Position numbers and translations under genes: made by a program | The notes under the pieces: generated by a model | Database searches by the model: none | What the model was told of the DNA's origin: nothing | The model's input: the letters and a program-made list of their open reading frames with translations, nothing else | NCBI RefSeq assembly: GCF_012767755.2 | Contig: NZ_AP023189.1 | Coordinates: 2,046,001 to 2,110,000 of the forward strand | DNA: 64,000 nucleotides | Reading direction: 5' to 3' | Origin: Pseudomonas tohonis | Lineage (GTDB): Bacteria; Pseudomonadota; Gammaproteobacteria; Pseudomonadales; Pseudomonadaceae | Shown: piece by piece, positions 53,645 to 62,298 of the stretch | How positions within the stretch are numbered: the stretch's first letter is position 1 | Layout: every line of letters starts with the position of its first letter

Positions 53645-53658
53645 TTCCCGGGCTGCCT

Positions 53659-53725
53659 CGTGGGAGCGGTTTCAACCGCGAATGGCAGGGTGCCTGGCAA
53701 TCGCGAATAAATTCGCTCCCACAGG
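53659..53725. repeat. REP-like pair upstream of moxR
   Basis: GTGGGAGCGGTTTCAACCGCGA (about 53660-53681) and GCGAATAAATTCGCTCCCAC (about 53703-53722), same family as at 12060. Confidence 0.72.
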
Positions 53726-53860
53726 ACGGCGCACCGGCAGCTCTGGCGCAGCGTTTCGCCGGGGTGGACCTGGCGCACGGTTTCGTCAGCAAAAATTGCA
53801 GGGCGCTTTGCCATCCCCGCGCTCGCCGGTAGCATCGGTCCATTGTTTCGGGAGCCTGCG

Positions 53861-54778
53861 ATGCGAACCAGACTGGATGCCTGCCTCAACGCCGTGAACC
53901 AGGTCGTGCTGGGCAAGGAGCCCCAGGTGCGCCTGGCGCTGACCTGCCTGCTGGCCCGCGGTCACCTGTTGATCGAAGACCTGCCCGGCATGGGCAAGAC
54001 CACCCTCAGCCATGCCTTGGCACGGGTGCTGGGGCTCAGCTTCCAGCGCATCCAGTTCACCTCCGACCTGTTGCCCGGCGACATCCTCGGCACGTCGGTG
54101 TTCGACAAGGACACCGGCCAGTTCGTCTTCCACCCCGGCCCGGTGTTCGCCGAGCTGGTGCTGGCCGACGAGATCAACCGCGCCACCCCCAAGAGCCAGA
54201 GTGCGCTGCTCGAAGCCATGGAGGAGGGGCAGGTGACCATCGAGGGGGCGACCCGGCCCCTGCCCGAGCCTTTCTTCGTCATCGCCACGCAGAACCCGGT
54301 GAGCCAGGGCGGCACCTTCGCCCTGCCGGAGTCACAACTGGACCGCTTCCTCATGCGCCTGTCGCTGGGCTACCCGGCCCGCGCGGCGGAGAAGGCGTTG
54401 CTGCTGGGCGAGGCGCGGCGGGAGATCCTGCCGCGCCTGGACCCGGTGCTGGATCACGCCGAGCTGGCGCTCATCCAGGCCGAGGTGCCGAAGATCCGCG
54501 TCAGCGACGCCCTGGTGGACTATGTGCTGCGCCTGGTGGAGGCGACCCGTTCCCACACCCGGTTCGCCTGGGGCCTGTCGCCACGGGCCAGCCTCGCGCT
54601 GCTGGCCGCTGCCCGGGCCTGGGCGCTGCTGGCGGGGCGCGACTACGTGATCCCGGAGGACGTGCAGGCCGTGCTGCCCTCGGTGGTCGGCCACCGCCTG
54701 CGTGAACAGGCCGACCCGGCCGGCCATGGTGGCGGCGCCCTGGTGCAGTGGCTGCTGCGCGAAGTCCCGGCGCTCTGA
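53861..54778 (+). CDS. MoxR-family AAA+ ATPase
   Basis: AAA+ chaperone-like ATPase of 305 residues. Walker A region DLPGMGKTTL, Walker B ELVLADEINRA, sensor regions FFVIATQNPVSQGG and DRFLMRLSLGYP. MoxR proteins act with VWA or DUF58 partners to mature complexes; here DUF58 and TgpA genes follow with overlapping codons. The ATG at 53861 with GGAG upstream is preferred to a TTG 18 bases earlier. Confidence 0.93.
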   Translation: MRTRLDACLNAVNQVVLGKEPQVRLALTCLLARGHLLIEDLPGMGKTTLSHALARVLGLSFQRIQFTSDLLPGDILGTSVFDKDTGQFVFHPGPVFAELVLADEINRATPKSQSALLEAMEEGQVTIEGATRPLPEPFFVIATQNPVSQGGTFALPESQLDRFLMRLSLGYPARAAEKALLLGEARREILPRLDPVLDHAELALIQAEVPKIRVSDALVDYVLRLVEATRSHTRFAWGLSPRASLALLAAARAWALLAGRDYVIPEDVQAVLPSVVGHRLREQADPAGHGGGALVQWLLREVPAL

Positions 54779-55737
54779 TGCTCACGCAGCGCGTACGGCC
54801 GCGCTGGAACCGCTGGCTGGCGAAGCGGATCCCGCCTGCGGCCGAGGTGCGCCTCAACCAGCGGCGCATCTTCATCATCCCCACGCGCACCGGGCTGGCC
54901 TTCGGCATCGCCCTGGTGCTGATGCTGCTGGCGGCGATCAACTACCAGAACAGCCTGGCCTACGGCCTGACCTTCCTGCTGCTCTCGGTGTTCATCCTGA
55001 CCATCCTCCACACCTTCCGGAACCTCGCCGGCATGACCCTGCGCGCGGCCGGCGCCCCGGCGGTGTTCGTCGGCGAGCGTGCGCGCTTCCGGGTGCGCCT
55101 GGAGAGCGAGCGCCAGCCGCACCAGGCCATCGCCTTGGGCTGGCCACCGGCCGAGCTGCAGGCGCAGGACGTGCCCGCCGCCGGTTCCTGCGACTGCGAG
55201 GTCGATCTGCCGGCCGAGCGCCGAGGCTGGCTGCGGCCCGGGCGCCTGCGGGTGGAAAGCCGTTTCCCCCTCGGCCTGCTGGTGGCCTGGAGCTGGGTGG
55301 ACCTCGACCAGGCGGCGCTGGTCTATCCGCGCCCGTTGCCCGGCGACCTGCCGATGGGCACCGGTGGCCGCCGGGATGACGAAGAGGATGGCGTGCGCGT
55401 GCTCGGTCGCGGCGCCGACGATTACCAGGGGCTCAAGCCCTACCAGCCCGGCGACTCGCGGCGGCGCCTGCACTGGAAGGCCTATTCGCGGGGCCAGGGC
55501 CTGTTCGTCAAGGATTTCGCCGCCCTCGCCGGAGCCGACCTGTGGCTCGACCTGGACGGCCTGGAGGGCGAGCTGGAAAGCCGCCTCTCGCTGCTCTGCC
55601 ATTGGGTGCTGACCTTTACCGAGCGCGGCCAGCCCTTCGGCCTGCGCCTGGGCGGCGAGGAATTGCGCCCGGCCACCGGTGAACCTCACCGTGACGCCTG
55701 CCTGCGTGCGCTGGCCCTGTACGGGGTGGCGCGATGA
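54778..55737 (+). CDS. DUF58-domain membrane protein
   Basis: Protein of 319 residues. Two hydrophobic helices near residues 45-85 and then a soluble DUF58 domain containing DDYQGLKPYQPGDSRRRLHWKAYSR, the family hallmark. Its start shares a base with the moxR stop (TGATG) and its end overlaps tgpA (ATGA), so the three proteins are made as a unit. Function as in other MoxR-DUF58 systems not resolved. Confidence 0.93.
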   Translation: MLTQRVRPRWNRWLAKRIPPAAEVRLNQRRIFIIPTRTGLAFGIALVLMLLAAINYQNSLAYGLTFLLLSVFILTILHTFRNLAGMTLRAAGAPAVFVGERARFRVRLESERQPHQAIALGWPPAELQAQDVPAAGSCDCEVDLPAERRGWLRPGRLRVESRFPLGLLVAWSWVDLDQAALVYPRPLPGDLPMGTGGRRDDEEDGVRVLGRGADDYQGLKPYQPGDSRRRLHWKAYSRGQGLFVKDFAALAGADLWLDLDGLEGELESRLSLLCHWVLTFTERGQPFGLRLGGEELRPATGEPHRDACLRALALYGVAR

Positions 55738-57728
55738 GCACGGTGCAGCCGATCCCGCGCATCGCCCTGACCTGGCTGCTGGTGGCCCAGGTACTGGTGA
55801 TCCTGCCGCACCTGTTCCACTTGCCGCCCTGGATCATCGGCTTGTGGCTGGTCTGTGCCGGCTGGCGGATACAGGTGTTCCGCATGCGCGCCCGCTACCC
55901 CAGCGGCCTGGCCAAGGTGCTGATGATGCTAGGTGCCGGCGCCGGGGTGCTGCTGTCCCGGGGCAGCCTGATCGGCCTGGATGCCGGCGTGGTGCTGCTG
56001 GTGGCGGCCTTCATTCTCAAGCTGGTGGAGATGCGGACGCGGCGCGATGCGCTGGTGCTGATCTTCCTCGGCTTCTTCACCGTGGTGACGGCCTACCTCT
56101 TCGACGACGGCATGCTCGCCGCCCTCTACAGCCTGCTGCCGGTGACCGCGTTGTTGGCCTCGTTGATCGGCCTGCAGCAGAGCGCCTTCGCCGCCCGCCC
56201 GTTGGCCACCCTGCGCCTGGCGGCGACGCTGCTGGCCCAGGCGCTGCCGCTGATGCTGCTTTTGTTCCTGTTCTTCCCGCGCATGGGGCCGCTGTGGTCC
56301 CTGCCGCTGCCCAGCGACAAGGGCGTCACCGGGCTGTCCGACAGCATGGCGCCGGCCGATATCGCCGAGCTCAGTCAGTCCGCCGAGCTGGCCTTCCGCG
56401 CCAGTTTCGAGGGCGCGCCGCCGCCGCGCCGCGAGTTGTACTGGCGTGCGCTGACCCTGGAGCGTTTCGACGGCCGTCGCTGGTCGCAATCGGAGGCCAG
56501 CCAGTTCAACGCCCCCGCGCAGTGGGAGAAACGCGGCGAGCCGCTGAGCTACAGCGTGGTCATGCAGCCCAGCGAACGGCCCTGGTTGTTCACCCTGGAC
56601 GTGGGCGAGACCAGCCTCGAAGACACCCGCCAGATGATCGACTACCACCTGCAACGGCGGCACCCGGTGGACCGCTCACTGTTGTACCGGGTGACCTCCT
56701 GGCCCGAGGCGGTGCGTGACCCGGTGCTCGACGAGCGTGTGCGCCGGCGCACCCTGCAGTTGCCGGAACAGGGGGACCCGCGCAGCCGCGCCTGGGCCGC
56801 CGAGCTCAAGGCGCGACACCCGGCGACGGAGGACCTGGTGCAGGCGCTGCTGCAGCATTTCAATCGCGAGCCCTTCGTCTACACGCTGAAGCCACCGCCG
56901 GGCGGGGCGAACAGCGTCGACGAATTCCTCTTCGACAGCCGCCGCGGCTTCTGCGCCCACTACGCCGGCGCCATGACCTTCGTGCTGCGTTCCGCCGGCG
57001 TGCCCGCGCGGATCGTGGCCGGCTACCAGGGCGGCGAGATCAACCCGGCGGGCAACTACGTGGCGGTGCGCCAGTTCGATGCCCACGCCTGGGTCGAGTA
57101 CTGGACCCCGGAGAAGGGCTGGAGCAGCGTCGACCCGACCTTCCAGGTAGCGCCCAACCGCATCGAGCAGGGGCTGGAGGAGGCGGTGGCCGGGGAGCAG
57201 AGCTTCCTCGAGAACTCGCCCTTCTCGCCGCTGCGCTATCGCCAGGTGAGCTGGGTGAACCAGCTGCGCCTGGCCTGGGACCAGCTCAACTACGGTTGGC
57301 AGCGCTGGGTCCTGGGCTACCAGGGCGAGGTGCAGATGCAGGTGCTGCAGCGCTGGTTCGGTGCCCTCGACGGCCGCACCTTCGCGCTCTTGCTGGTGGG
57401 CGGTGGTGGCGTGCTGGTGGGCCTGGTGGCGCTGTTCATGTTCAAGCCCTGGCGCCGCGAACGCGACCCGCAGCTGCGCCTGTTCCAGGGATTCGAGCGT
57501 GCGCTCGGCCGCCAGGGCGTGCGTCGGGGCAAGGGCGAGGGCCCGCGTGACTATGCCGCGCGTGCGGCGCGGGCGCTGCCGGCACAGGCCGGGCTGATCG
57601 AGGAATTCGCGCGCCGCTATGAGGCTCTGCGCTATGCTGGCGAGCCTTTGCCACCGGCAGAGCTCGCGCAGGCGCTGAAGGCCTTGCGCAGGGCGCTGCC
57701 CTGGCGCCTTACCCGCGTGGAGCGCTGA
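55734..57728 (+). CDS. tgpA: TgpA-type transglutaminase-like membrane protein
   Basis: Protein of 664 residues with an N-terminal DUF3488 membrane part (about six helices, residues 10-180), a periplasmic transglutaminase core, a further helix (about 555-577) and a DUF4129-like C-terminus. The catalytic triad is visible: Cys407 in RRGFCAHYAGAMTF, His451 in FDAHAWVEYW and Asp467 in SSVDPTF. P. aeruginosa TgpA is reported as essential and has the same triad three residues earlier. Substrates unknown; likely cell-envelope peptides. Confidence 0.94.
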   Translation: MSTVQPIPRIALTWLLVAQVLVILPHLFHLPPWIIGLWLVCAGWRIQVFRMRARYPSGLAKVLMMLGAGAGVLLSRGSLIGLDAGVVLLVAAFILKLVEMRTRRDALVLIFLGFFTVVTAYLFDDGMLAALYSLLPVTALLASLIGLQQSAFAARPLATLRLAATLLAQALPLMLLLFLFFPRMGPLWSLPLPSDKGVTGLSDSMAPADIAELSQSAELAFRASFEGAPPPRRELYWRALTLERFDGRRWSQSEASQFNAPAQWEKRGEPLSYSVVMQPSERPWLFTLDVGETSLEDTRQMIDYHLQRRHPVDRSLLYRVTSWPEAVRDPVLDERVRRRTLQLPEQGDPRSRAWAAELKARHPATEDLVQALLQHFNREPFVYTLKPPPGGANSVDEFLFDSRRGFCAHYAGAMTFVLRSAGVPARIVAGYQGGEINPAGNYVAVRQFDAHAWVEYWTPEKGWSSVDPTFQVAPNRIEQGLEEAVAGEQSFLENSPFSPLRYRQVSWVNQLRLAWDQLNYGWQRWVLGYQGEVQMQVLQRWFGALDGRTFALLLVGGGGVLVGLVALFMFKPWRRERDPQLRLFQGFERALGRQGVRRGKGEGPRDYAARAARALPAQAGLIEEFARRYEALRYAGEPLPPAELAQALKALRRALPWRLTRVER

Positions 57729-57763
57729 TCGGACGCGCGCCCGCCTGCCCGGATGACCCTTCC

Positions 57764-58525
57764 ATGCCTGCCATGCTCGACGACCTGATCGCCCAGGTGC
57801 TGACCCTCGAAATCAAGCTGCTGTCGTGCCGTGCACGCCTCGAAGCCGGCACCGATGGCGAGGCCCTGCACGACCTGCGCATCAACACCCGGCGCCTGCG
57901 CAGCCTGCTGCGCCCCCTGCGGGACCTGCCCGCCGCCCAGGTGCTGAACGAAGCGGCCCGCGAGGTCGGGGCACTGAGCACGCCGCTGCGTGACCTGGAA
58001 GTGCTGATCGTGGAACTGGAAAGCCATGGCCTGGCGCACCTGGCCGAGCCGCGTCGCCAGCGGCTACGCGAAGGCTATCTCGCGCTGCTGGCGGCCCCGG
58101 CCCTCGCGCAGCTGTTCCGCGTGCTGGATGCCTGGCCGCAGCTGCTGCGCATCTCCCATCGCGAAGGGTTGCTGGTGAAGCCGCGCAAGACCATCCGCAA
58201 GCGCCTGGCCAAGGACTGGCAGCGCCTGGAGCAGGCCCTGGCGGACCCGAGCCACGACCGTCATCGCCTGCGCCTGCTGATCAAGCGCGTGCGCTACGGT
58301 GGCGATGCCTACCCGCAGTTGGTGGAGACGTCCGCCAAGGCCCAGCGCCTGCTCAAGGGCGCGCAGGCCGCCCTCGGCAAATGGCATGACCGCCTGCAAT
58401 GGCTGCTCATCGCCGAGCAGGAGCCCGACCTCGCTCCACGGGTAAAGGCCTGGCGCGTCGCCATGCACGGCGCCGAGGTGCGTTCGGATCGGGTGCTGGA
58501 CAAGCTGCAGGCGAGCCTGGGCTGA
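57764..58525 (+). CDS. CHAD-domain protein
   Basis: Helical CHAD protein of 253 residues, rich in conserved His, Arg and Lys: ALHDLRINTRRLRSLLRPLR, RKTIRKRLAKDW, HRLRLLIKRVRYGGDAY and GKWHDRLQWLL. CHAD domains bind inorganic polyphosphate, so it may be recruited to polyphosphate granules. No fused CYTH domain. Weak ribosome site; Met at 57764 or 57773 may be used. It follows tgpA by 35 bases and may be in the same transcript. Confidence 0.88.
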   Translation: MPAMLDDLIAQVLTLEIKLLSCRARLEAGTDGEALHDLRINTRRLRSLLRPLRDLPAAQVLNEAAREVGALSTPLRDLEVLIVELESHGLAHLAEPRRQRLREGYLALLAAPALAQLFRVLDAWPQLLRISHREGLLVKPRKTIRKRLAKDWQRLEQALADPSHDRHRLRLLIKRVRYGGDAYPQLVETSAKAQRLLKGAQAALGKWHDRLQWLLIAEQEPDLAPRVKAWRVAMHGAEVRSDRVLDKLQASLG

Positions 58526-58868
58526 TCTTTTTCCCGCGGGTCGGGAGCAAGCCGGCGAACCCTATGCGCCGAACCTTCCTGGCACTGCCGCGGGTGTTTC
58601 GGCGGGCTCCGCATCGATGGGATTCGCTTCGCTCTTCCCATCCTACGGGCTGTTCTCGCCGGTGACTCCTGCTTGGGTCGAGAGCGGGATCAAGGCGTTT
58701 CGCGAGCAGAGCTCGCTCCTGCGGGGAGGGAGTCGCGGCCATCAACGCCTCTGATGCCCTGGCATTTTTCCCCTCCCCGTTGTCGCTACCCGCTTGAAGG
58801 TCGGCTTTCTAGCGCCTGGGCAATCCCCTAACATCCCTCCACTTTCGAATTCAGCGGGTGAGTGGACC
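58526..58868. repeat. Intergenic palindrome region
   Basis: No gene. Contains GATGGGA (58616-58622) facing TCCCATC (58636-58642), a Pseudomonas intergenic element, and GCGAG-CAGAG-CTCGC (58701-58715), a different REP family from the GAATTC-type units. Confidence 0.6.
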
Positions 58869-59666
58869 ATGAAGTTTTCCCAGTTGATCCAGGCCGTTCG
58901 CAGCAATCCCGACGAGGTCGTGGTGCCCAGCGCATGGGCCCAGGGCCGGGCCAGTTTCGGCGGCCTGGTGGCCGCGCTGGCCTATGAGGCGATGAGCGCC
59001 AAGGTGAGTGAAGGGCGCCCGGTGCGGTCGCTGGCGATCACCTTCGTCGGCCCGCTGGAGGCCGAGGTGCCGGCGAGCTTCGAGGCGGAGGTGCTGCGCG
59101 AGGGGCGGGCGGTGAGCCAGATGTTCTGCCGCGCGGTGCAGAACGGCCAGACGGTGGCGGTGGTGCAAGGCAGTTTTGGTGCCTCGCGTGAGTCGGCCAT
59201 CGACGTACAGGCCGACCCGGCACCGGTGATCAAGCCGGCGGAGGAGTGCCAGGAGCTGCCCTTCCTGCGTGGCGTGACCCCCGATTTCACCCGTTTCCTG
59301 GCCATGCGCTGGGGCATCGGCAGCATGCCGTTCACCAACAATCCGGCCCGCGAGATGGGCGGCTGGGTGCGTTTCCGGGGCGAGGTCGAGGATGAGCCCG
59401 CCGGAATCGCCCACCTGCTGGCGCTAGTGGACGCCTGGCCGCCGGCGGTGCTGCCACACCTGCGCAGCCCGGCACCGGGCAGTTCGCTGACCTGGACCAT
59501 CGAGTTCGTGCAGCCGCTGCCGACCGTGGGCACCCTGGACTGGTGCCTGTACCGCGCGGAGATCGATCACGCCCGTGACGGCTACGGCCATGTCTCGGCG
59601 CGCCTGTGGTCGCCTTCCGGCGAGCTGGTGGCGCTGAGCCGGCAGACGGTCACCGTCTTCGGCTGA
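58869..59666 (+). CDS. Acyl-CoA thioesterase-like (double hot-dog) protein
   Basis: Protein of 265 residues resembling the TesB/thioesterase-superfamily double hot-dog fold: WAQGRASFGGLVAALAYEAM, SLAITFVGPLEAEV, GVTPDFTRFLAMRWGIG, and PGSSLTWTIEFVQPLP. Likely hydrolyses acyl-CoA; chain specificity unknown. The ATG at 58869 begins at the conserved domain (MKFSQLIQAVRS); an earlier in-frame Met adds a non-conserved leader. Convergent with the GGEEF gene, four bases apart. Confidence 0.8.
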   Translation: MKFSQLIQAVRSNPDEVVVPSAWAQGRASFGGLVAALAYEAMSAKVSEGRPVRSLAITFVGPLEAEVPASFEAEVLREGRAVSQMFCRAVQNGQTVAVVQGSFGASRESAIDVQADPAPVIKPAEECQELPFLRGVTPDFTRFLAMRWGIGSMPFTNNPAREMGGWVRFRGEVEDEPAGIAHLLALVDAWPPAVLPHLRSPAPGSSLTWTIEFVQPLPTVGTLDWCLYRAEIDHARDGYGHVSARLWSPSGELVALSRQTVTVFG

Positions 59667-59670
59667 GGCG

Positions 59671-61245
59671 TCAGAGGGACGCGACCTCCACCCGGTTGCG
59701 TCCGGCCTGCTTGGCGGCATAGAGCGCCGCATCGGCGCGGCCGAGCAGGGATTCCAGGGTTTCTCCGGGGCGCTTCCCGGCGATCCCCAGGCTGAGCGTC
59801 AGGCGCAGGACATCACCCCCAGCGAGGTCCACGCGCAGGGCCTCGACTCCGGCGCGAAGGCGCTCGGCCACCAGCGCGGCCTTGCCGTCCCCGGTCTCCG
59901 GGAGGATGGCCGCGAACTCCTCGCCACCCAGGCGCCCGAGGACATCGACCCCGCGCAGGCATTCACGCATCACCCGGGCGACGGCGCGCAGGGCTTCGTC
60001 GCCGATGGCGTGGCCATGGCCGTCGTTGACCGACTTGAAGTGGTCGATGTCCATCATCAGCACCGAGCACGGATGGCCGAAGCGTTCGGCCTGGCGCAGC
60101 ATGTCTTCGGCGCGCTGCATGAAGGCGCGGCGGTTGTCGAGGCCGGTGAGGCCGTCGGTGGTGGCCAGGGTCAGCAGCTCGTGCTCCATGCGCTTGCGCA
60201 GGCTGATGTCGTAGCTCCAGACCAGGTGCGCGGGCTCGCCCTCCAGCTCGACGATACGGCCGAACACCACACCCCAGTAGGGCGCGGTCTTGCCCAGCAG
60301 CGCCTCCCAGTCATCGATCTGGCGACGTGCCTCCAGGGCGGCGCGGAAACGCTGGGCTTCGGATTCGGCGGCGAACAGCCGGTCCAGGGAGAACTGCGAG
60401 CCACGCTGCAGGCCCTGGCGGACGATCAGGCGCTGGTTGACGAAGTGCACGCGGCCGGATTCCGCGCCGATCAGGGCGACGTCGCTCGGGCTGGCCTCGA
60501 GGATGTGCTTGAGCAGTTCGCGGCCTTCGCTGAGGGCGAGGGTGCGCGCCTCGACGCGGCTTTCCAGGGTATGGGCGAGTTCGCCAAGGCTCTCGCTCAG
60601 GCGCCGTGCTTCGCGGAAGTTGTAGATCAGGTGGGTGACCAGCAGGGCGCCGCCCACCAGCAGGCCGAGCAAGGCCCAGGCGAGCTTGCTGAAATAGCCG
60701 TAGAGACGCTGGCGTTCTTCATCCAGTTCGTTGGCCAGGGAGATGTTGGCGGCCACCATGACTTCGTGCATGGCGCGCTGCAGCGGCGGCAGCTCGCTGA
60801 GGATTTCGGCGCTGGTGGCGCGGGCCGAGGCCTGGTCGTTCCAGTCGACGCGTTCCAGCCAGCGCTGGCTGAGTTCGGAGACGCGTTGCAGGGTGCGGGT
60901 GGTTTCCGGACGCGCCGTGGGCAGGAAGTCGAACAGGTGATGGCCTTCGACGGGGCGCGCCAGGCTGCGCAGTACGCCGAGGCGGACCACCAGTTGCGTG
61001 GCGCCGCTGTGGCCCTGCTCGATGTGCTGCGCTTCCTCCAGCAGGCGGTCCATGCCGTTGCGGATCTGGTAGACCTGCCACAGCTCGCCGTGTGAGCCGG
61101 GGCGGCCGAGCTGCCGTGCCTCGTTCACCACCAGCCACAGCGAGCCCCCGGCGGTGATCGCCATGACCAGCATGAGAACCAGGAGGACCGCCATCACCAG
61201 CCGCTTGCGCGGCAGGGAAATACTGTCGGCAAAACTGTCGGGCAT
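59671..61245 (-). CDS. Membrane diguanylate cyclase (GGEEF)
   Basis: Cyclic-di-GMP synthase of 524 residues. Two membrane helices (about 17-40 and 190-212) flank a periplasmic helical sensor (about 41-188), followed by a HAMP-like stretch, a PAS-like domain (about 240-355) and a GGDEF domain with intact GGEEF (440-444). RGVD (431-434), five residues upstream, is the allosteric inhibitory I-site. Lies six bases after a small secreted protein gene and is probably co-transcribed with it. Confidence 0.94.
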   Translation of the reverse strand: MPDSFADSISLPRKRLVMAVLLVLMLVMAITAGGSLWLVVNEARQLGRPGSHGELWQVYQIRNGMDRLLEEAQHIEQGHSGATQLVVRLGVLRSLARPVEGHHLFDFLPTARPETTRTLQRVSELSQRWLERVDWNDQASARATSAEILSELPPLQRAMHEVMVAANISLANELDEERQRLYGYFSKLAWALLGLLVGGALLVTHLIYNFREARRLSESLGELAHTLESRVEARTLALSEGRELLKHILEASPSDVALIGAESGRVHFVNQRLIVRQGLQRGSQFSLDRLFAAESEAQRFRAALEARRQIDDWEALLGKTAPYWGVVFGRIVELEGEPAHLVWSYDISLRKRMEHELLTLATTDGLTGLDNRRAFMQRAEDMLRQAERFGHPCSVLMMDIDHFKSVNDGHGHAIGDEALRAVARVMRECLRGVDVLGRLGGEEFAAILPETGDGKAALVAERLRAGVEALRVDLAGGDVLRLTLSLGIAGKRPGETLESLLGRADAALYAAKQAGRNRVEVASL

Positions 61246-61250
61246 GGTCG

Positions 61251-61751
61251 CTACTCGATGTAGATATCGCTCAGTTGCCAGATGGCACGGTTGTAGTACT
61301 TCTGCACGCGCAGTTCGGCGTGGGTATCGAAGGGGTACATGAGAAAGAGCGGCCCAAAGGCTTCCACCGCCATGGGCTGGCCGTCGCGGGAGTAGGCGAT
61401 CACCGGCTGGTAGCGCTCGATGTCGCTGGCGGGGATCACCACCGAATAGTCGTTGAGGGCCCGCAGGTGCAGTTCGGTGGGGTGCCGTGCACCCGGCAGC
61501 TGCTCCAGGAGACGGCTCAGGGGCACGCCGTGCCAGTCGGAGACCCGATCGTCACTGGGGCCGCGGGCGCGCAGGGTGACGCCGGGCATGGCCTGGAGGT
61601 CGCGCAGGGTGAACACCTGGGGACCTGCACCGGGCAGGTGCAGACGCAGGGCGGGAATGTCCAGGGGGTAGGCGGACTGCTCCCCCTGGGCGAGGGCGCT
61701 CAGGGTGACTGCCAGGAAAATGGTGCCAAATATCTGTCGCTTTGACGGCAT
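61251..61751 (-). CDS. Periplasmic molybdopterin-fold (SUOX-like) protein
   Basis: Secreted protein of 166 residues: signal peptide (FGTIFLAVTLSALAQG) and a short oxidoreductase molybdopterin-binding-type domain (FTLRDLQAMPGVTLRARG, DWHGVPLSRLLEQL, LRALNDYSVVIPASD, GPLFLMYPFD). It lacks an obvious cofactor-ligating Cys, so a non-catalytic ligand-binding role is likely. GAGGG precedes the start. It lies directly upstream of the GGEEF gene; as the cyclase has a periplasmic sensor, this protein may be its input partner. Confidence 0.8.
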   Translation of the reverse strand: MPSKRQIFGTIFLAVTLSALAQGEQSAYPLDIPALRLHLPGAGPQVFTLRDLQAMPGVTLRARGPSDDRVSDWHGVPLSRLLEQLPGARHPTELHLRALNDYSVVIPASDIERYQPVIAYSRDGQPMAVEAFGPLFLMYPFDTHAELRVQKYYNRAIWQLSDIYIE

Positions 61752-61852
61752 GCGACGACCCTCATACAGCGTGGTGCCAGCATATCGTCATTCCTTTGGC
61801 GAGCTTGAGTATTTTCCGACGAAAGTAATGGCTCTTTGCTGGCAGATTGAGG

Positions 61853-62209
61853 TCAGTGGCGGTTCCGCCAGTTGCGCCACCAGGCGCCGCTGAAGAAAAA
61901 GCGTGGGAAGGTGACGAACTGTTCGGTGAGCAGGCGGCCAACGGCGTCCTTGCGATCGGTGAACGGTTCCGGTGCCTCGGCTTCGAGGCGGTGCCCGTGG
62001 GATTGCAGGCCGAGGGAGGCGGCCAGCCCGATGAGGCCGAGGGCGATGTTCAGGACGCTCAGGGTGAACAGGCCGTCGAGCAAGACCAGGGTGGCGACGA
62101 TGAACAGCGGCACGGCCAGCAGGTGCAGCACCAGGTTGGTGGGGTTGCGGTGGTTCCTGGCGTAGGTCTTCCACTGCCAGGCGCGGAGGTTGGGATGACG
62201 TTTGCCCAT
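61853..62209 (-). CDS. DUF962 (Mpo1-like) membrane protein
   Basis: Protein of 118 residues with two or three hydrophobic helices (about 25-45, 48-66). N-terminal YARNHRNPTNLVLHLLAVPLF and HGHRLEAEAPEPF match DUF962/Mpo1-type proteins. The yeast relative Mpo1 is a 2-hydroxy fatty acid dioxygenase; activity here is not shown. GAGGAA lies eight bases upstream. Confidence 0.78.
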   Translation of the reverse strand: MGKRHPNLRAWQWKTYARNHRNPTNLVLHLLAVPLFIVATLVLLDGLFTLSVLNIALGLIGLAASLGLQSHGHRLEAEAPEPFTDRKDAVGRLLTEQFVTFPRFFFSGAWWRNWRNRH

Positions 62210-62298
62210 GATGCGATTCCTCTGAGGAGTGCGGGCAAGTCTAGGCCGGCCCTGGAGGGGCCGGCGAATGGGTTGTGTCTATGGGCGGGATAGCCCGC

